From: Cupriavidus oxalaticus
Lineage (GTDB): Bacteria; Pseudomonadota; Gammaproteobacteria; Burkholderiales; Burkholderiaceae
Direction of reading: 5' to 3'
Assembly (NCBI RefSeq): GCF_016894385.1
Contig: NZ_CP069811.1
Span: forward strand, 1,774,501-1,838,500
Length of the DNA: 64,000 nt
Shown: positions 61,561 through 64,000 of the stretch, piece after piece
How the letters are laid out: every line of letters begins with the position of its first letter
Position numbering within the stretch: position 1 is the stretch's first letter
The notes under the pieces: generated by a model
What the model saw: only the letters and a program-made list of their open reading frames with translations
Database searches by the model: none
Told to the model about the DNA's origin: nothing
Translations under genes and position numbers: made by a program

Positions 61561-62763
61561 TTGTCTCCGCTACTGTTTTCCCACTTCACGGCCACCAGCT
61601 GCATCGGTACCGGCGCAGACGCCACCTTGTCGGCACTGCGCGAGCGGCGTGGCGGCCTGGCGCCCTGCCGCTTTGGCGACGTGCGCCTGGACACCTATGT
61701 CGGTGAAGTGCCGGGACTGGATGCGGTGACGCTGCCGACGCACCTGTCGCACTACGACTGCCGCAACAACCGCCTGGCATGGCTCGGGCTGGAAGCGGAC
61801 AATTTCGCCGAGCGCGTGCGCGAAGCCGCGGCGCGCCATGGCGCGGACCGCATCGGTGTCTTTCTCGGCACCAGCACCGCCGGCGTGCTGCAGACGGAAC
61901 TGGGCTATCGGCATCGCGATGCCGATACCGGCGCGCTGCCGGCGGGCTTCCACTACGGCGGCACGCACAACCCCTATTCCCTGCCCGGCTTCGTGCGCGA
62001 GTACCTCGGCCTGGGCGGCCCGGCCGCGGCGGTCTCGTCGGCGTGCTCGTCCGGCGCCAAGGTGTTCGGCTCGGCCCGGCGCATGATCGAAGCAGGATGG
62101 ATCGACGCAGCCATCGTGGGCGGCGTCGATTCGCTGTGCCACACCACGCTGTATGGCTTCAATTCGCTGGAGCTGCTGTCGACGCAGCCATGCCGCCCGT
62201 ATGATGTGGCGCGCGATGGCATCTCGATTGGCGAAGGCGCGGCGTTCGGCCTGCTCGAACGCGCGCCGGATGCGCCGGATGCCGATGCCATCCTGCTGGC
62301 CGGCATCGGCGAATCGAGCGACGCGCACCATATGTCGACCCCGCACCCGGACGGACTCGGTGCGCGCCTGGCCATGGAACAGGCGCTGGCCAGCGCCGGC
62401 ATCCCCGCGGCACAGGTCGGCTACGTCAACCTGCATGGCACCGCCACGCGCAGCAACGACGCCGCCGAGGCGCTGGCCATGGCCGCGGTGCTGCCCGGTA
62501 CGCCATGCAGCTCGACCAAGGGCGCCACCGGCCACGCGCTCGGCGCGGCCGGCGCACTGGAGGCCGTGGTCTGCGCACTGGCATTGCGCCATGGCCTGCT
62601 GCCGGCCGGCATCAACACCACGCAGCCTGACCCGGCGCTGGGCGTGAACTACCAGCTCGTGAACCGCGACGCGCCGCTGCGCTATGCCATGAGCAATGCG
62701 TTCGGCTTCGGTGGCTCCAATTGCAGCCTGCTGTTCGCGCGCGCGGACGCGGCGTCCCGCTGA
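61561..62763 (+). CDS. Beta-ketoacyl-ACP synthase (FabF-like, ApeO-like)
   Basis: A chain-extending ketosynthase of about 400 residues with the full catalytic triad: Cys in AVSSACSSGAKVFG (about residue 161), His in VNLHGTATRSND and His in TKGATGHALGAAGA. The C-terminal NAFGFGGSNCSL is typical. The start is uncertain. TTG 61561 gives the usual beginning (LSPLLFSHFTATSCIG). ATG 61474 in frame would add 29 residues of non-coding character and overlap the previous gene by 38 bases. A TTGTTACAAT stretch at 61523-61532 could be a -10 box. It should extend the aryl polyene together with the next gene product. Confidence 0.92.
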   Translation: MSPLLFSHFTATSCIGTGADATLSALRERRGGLAPCRFGDVRLDTYVGEVPGLDAVTLPTHLSHYDCRNNRLAWLGLEADNFAERVREAAARHGADRIGVFLGTSTAGVLQTELGYRHRDADTGALPAGFHYGGTHNPYSLPGFVREYLGLGGPAAAVSSACSSGAKVFGSARRMIEAGWIDAAIVGGVDSLCHTTLYGFNSLELLSTQPCRPYDVARDGISIGEGAAFGLLERAPDAPDADAILLAGIGESSDAHHMSTPHPDGLGARLAMEQALASAGIPAAQVGYVNLHGTATRSNDAAEALAMAAVLPGTPCSSTKGATGHALGAAGALEAVVCALALRHGLLPAGINTTQPDPALGVNYQLVNRDAPLRYAMSNAFGFGGSNCSLLFARADAASR

Positions 62764-62765
62764 CC

Positions 62766-63578
62766 ATGCCTCAACCCGTATATATCGAAAGCATCGGCCT
62801 GCTCGGCCCGGGCATGAATGGCTGGGACGCAGCCCGCGAGATGCTGGCGGGCCGCGCGCCCTACACGCACGCGCCGACCGAACTGCCGCCGCCCGCTGGC
62901 CTGCCGCCCGCGGAGCGCCGGCGCAGCGGCCCGACCGTGCGCCTGGCGCTGGGCGTGGGCCAGCAGGCCGTCGCCGCAAGCCGCCGCGATGCCGCGCAGT
63001 TGCCGACGATCTTTGCCTCGTCGAGCGCCGACGGCCAGAACTTCCACGCGATCTGCGAAGCGCTGGCCGAGCCGGACCCGCTGATGTCGCCGACGCGCTT
63101 TCACAACTCCGTGCACAACGCCACCGCCGGCTACTGGGCAATTGCAGCCGGCGCGATGCGCACCTCCAACGTGCTGTGCGCAATGGACGGCAGCTTTGGC
63201 GCCGGCCTGCTCGAATGCGTGCTGCAGGTGGCGGGCGATGCCGAGCCCTGCCTGCTGATTGCCTACGACACCGGCTACCCCGAGCCGCTGCACAGCCACC
63301 GGCCCATCCCCGACCCGTTCGGCGTGGCGCTGCTGATGACGCCGCAGCCGACGCCGCAGGCGCTGGCGCAGCTCGAGGTCTCGCCGACGCAGGCCGGCGC
63401 CGATACGATGCCGGATGCCGCGCTGGAGGCGCTGCGCAAGTCGGCACCGGCCGCGCGCGCGCTGCCGCTGCTGGCCGCCATCGCACGCGGAGACACCGGC
63501 GCGGTGGTGCTCGATTACCTCGACCGGCTGCGGATCCGGGCCGACGTGGCCAGCCTCGGCACCGCCGCCAGGGCCTGA
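62766..63578 (+). CDS. Ketosynthase-like partner lacking the active-site Cys (ApeC/chain-length-factor-like)
   Basis: A 270-residue protein matching the N-terminal half of ketosynthases (ketoacyl-synt_2 type): YIESIGLLGPGMNGWD, PTIFASSSADGQNFHAIC, FHNSVHNATAGYWAIAAGA and VLCAMDGSFGAGLLECVL. The segment where a ketosynthase nucleophile would lie has no cysteine, and the C-terminal catalytic histidines are absent because the protein is short. In APE synthesis such a protein pairs with the active ketosynthase as a chain-length factor. It starts 2 bases after the ketosynthase stop. Confidence 0.88.
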   Translation: MPQPVYIESIGLLGPGMNGWDAAREMLAGRAPYTHAPTELPPPAGLPPAERRRSGPTVRLALGVGQQAVAASRRDAAQLPTIFASSSADGQNFHAICEALAEPDPLMSPTRFHNSVHNATAGYWAIAAGAMRTSNVLCAMDGSFGAGLLECVLQVAGDAEPCLLIAYDTGYPEPLHSHRPIPDPFGVALLMTPQPTPQALAQLEVSPTQAGADTMPDAALEALRKSAPAARALPLLAAIARGDTGAVVLDYLDRLRIRADVASLGTAARA

Positions 63579-63582
63579 CACC

Positions 63583-64000
63583 GTGAAGCTGCCCGCAACC
63601 GCGCGCGACCGCGACTGGATCGCGGCGCGCATTCCGCACCAGGGCACGATGTGCCTGCTCGACGGCGTGCTGGACTGGGATGAAAACGTGGTGCGCTGCG
63701 TGTCCGGCACGCATGCGCAGGCGGACAACCCGCTGCGGGCGCAAGGGCGGCTGGCAGCGGTCTGCGGCGTCGAATACGCGGCCCAGGCGATGGCCGTGCA
63801 CGGCGCGCTGCTGGCCGCGCAGGAAGACAGCCCTGCGCGCCCGCGCTCCGGCTACCTGGCGTCGGTACGCAAGCTCGAACTGCTGGTGGAAAGGCTGGAC
63901 GATATCGACGCGCCGCTGCTGGTCGAAGCGCGGCGCGTCAGTGGCGAGGGCGCCAGCGTGCTGTACGCGTTCACCGTCAGCGCGGAGGGCCGGACCTTGC
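63583..64000 (+). CDS. Hotdog-fold dehydratase (ApeP-like), 3' end outside window
   Basis: A partial gene: 139 codons from GTG 63583 run off the right edge. The start IAARIPHQGTMCLLDGVLDW has the His-containing motif of the ApeP/FabA-like 3-hydroxyacyl-ACP dehydratases. CGVEYAAQAMAVHGALLA, with the acidic residue on the central helix, and GYLASVRKLELL also fit. It should dehydrate the hydroxyacyl intermediate during polyene synthesis, beside the fused dehydratase at 54781. It lies 4 bases after the chain-length-factor-like gene. Confidence 0.88.
   Translation, partial: MKLPATARDRDWIAARIPHQGTMCLLDGVLDWDENVVRCVSGTHAQADNPLRAQGRLAAVCGVEYAAQAMAVHGALLAAQEDSPARPRSGYLASVRKLELLVERLDDIDAPLLVEARRVSGEGASVLYAFTVSAEGRTL

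Overview
The window looks like chromosomal DNA of a Burkholderiales beta-proteobacterium, most like Cupriavidus/Ralstonia. The reasons are very high GC with strong third-position G/C, a Bug/TctC-type solute receptor, a complete arn operon, CopR/CzcR-type two-component genes, and typical neighbours such as metE/metR and DUF1254 and BKACE genes. The genus assignment is inference from gene content. No rRNA, CRISPR array or intact insertion sequence is visible. Two tRNA genes are present (Arg-ACG, Leu-CAG).

Layout. 1-18 kb: a double-length UvrA (cut by the left edge) with a LexA box upstream, a HigB/HigA toxin-antitoxin pair, ribA, an Lrp-type regulator beside an unknown small protein, divergent metR/metE with a perfect MetR site, a DUF1254 lipoprotein, a small lipoprotein, a Nudix/metallo-beta-lactamase fusion, tRNA-Arg followed by worn mobile-element remnants, an outer-membrane-type protein and tRNA-Leu. 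18-24 kb: a minus-strand pyrimidine salvage/degradation operon (URC1-like, URC4/DUF1688, upp, a RutR-like TetR regulator, a CodA-type deaminase) with a RutR-like operator at its head. 24-27 kb: an acyltransferase, a BrnT/BrnA pair, a secreted repeat protein and a secreted unknown protein.

27.5-34.8 kb: arnT, one ArnE/F-like carrier, arnB, arnC, arnA split into two genes, and arnD. This is a full set for adding 4-amino-4-deoxy-L-arabinose to lipid A, a modification linked to cationic peptide tolerance. 34.9-41.7 kb: a Zn/Cd/Pb P-type ATPase with a MerR-type promoter, a VOC protein, a metal-type two-component system, a secreted unknown, an H-NS-like protein and a second secreted repeat protein. 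41.7-52.5 kb: a BKACE/dehydrogenase catabolic pair with divergent LysR, a CPA1 antiporter, a GntR/sugar-acid dehydratase pair divergent from a TctC receptor, a MITE-like repeat, a HIBADH-type dehydrogenase and a small lipoprotein.

52.5-64 kb: an aryl-polyene (APE)-type biosynthetic cluster. It has a glycosyltransferase and an acyl carrier protein on the minus strand. The plus-strand run is a COG4648-like membrane protein, an AMP-ligase/hotdog dehydratase fusion, a lysophospholipid-type acyltransferase, a LolA-like carrier, an MMPL exporter, a NodB-type deacetylase, a ketosynthase, a cysteine-less ketosynthase partner and a second dehydratase cut by the right edge. The cluster continues past the window. 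The most interesting points are this cluster with its embedded deacetylase, the URC operon under a RutR-like regulator, the two related secreted repeat proteins, and the tandem UvrA.
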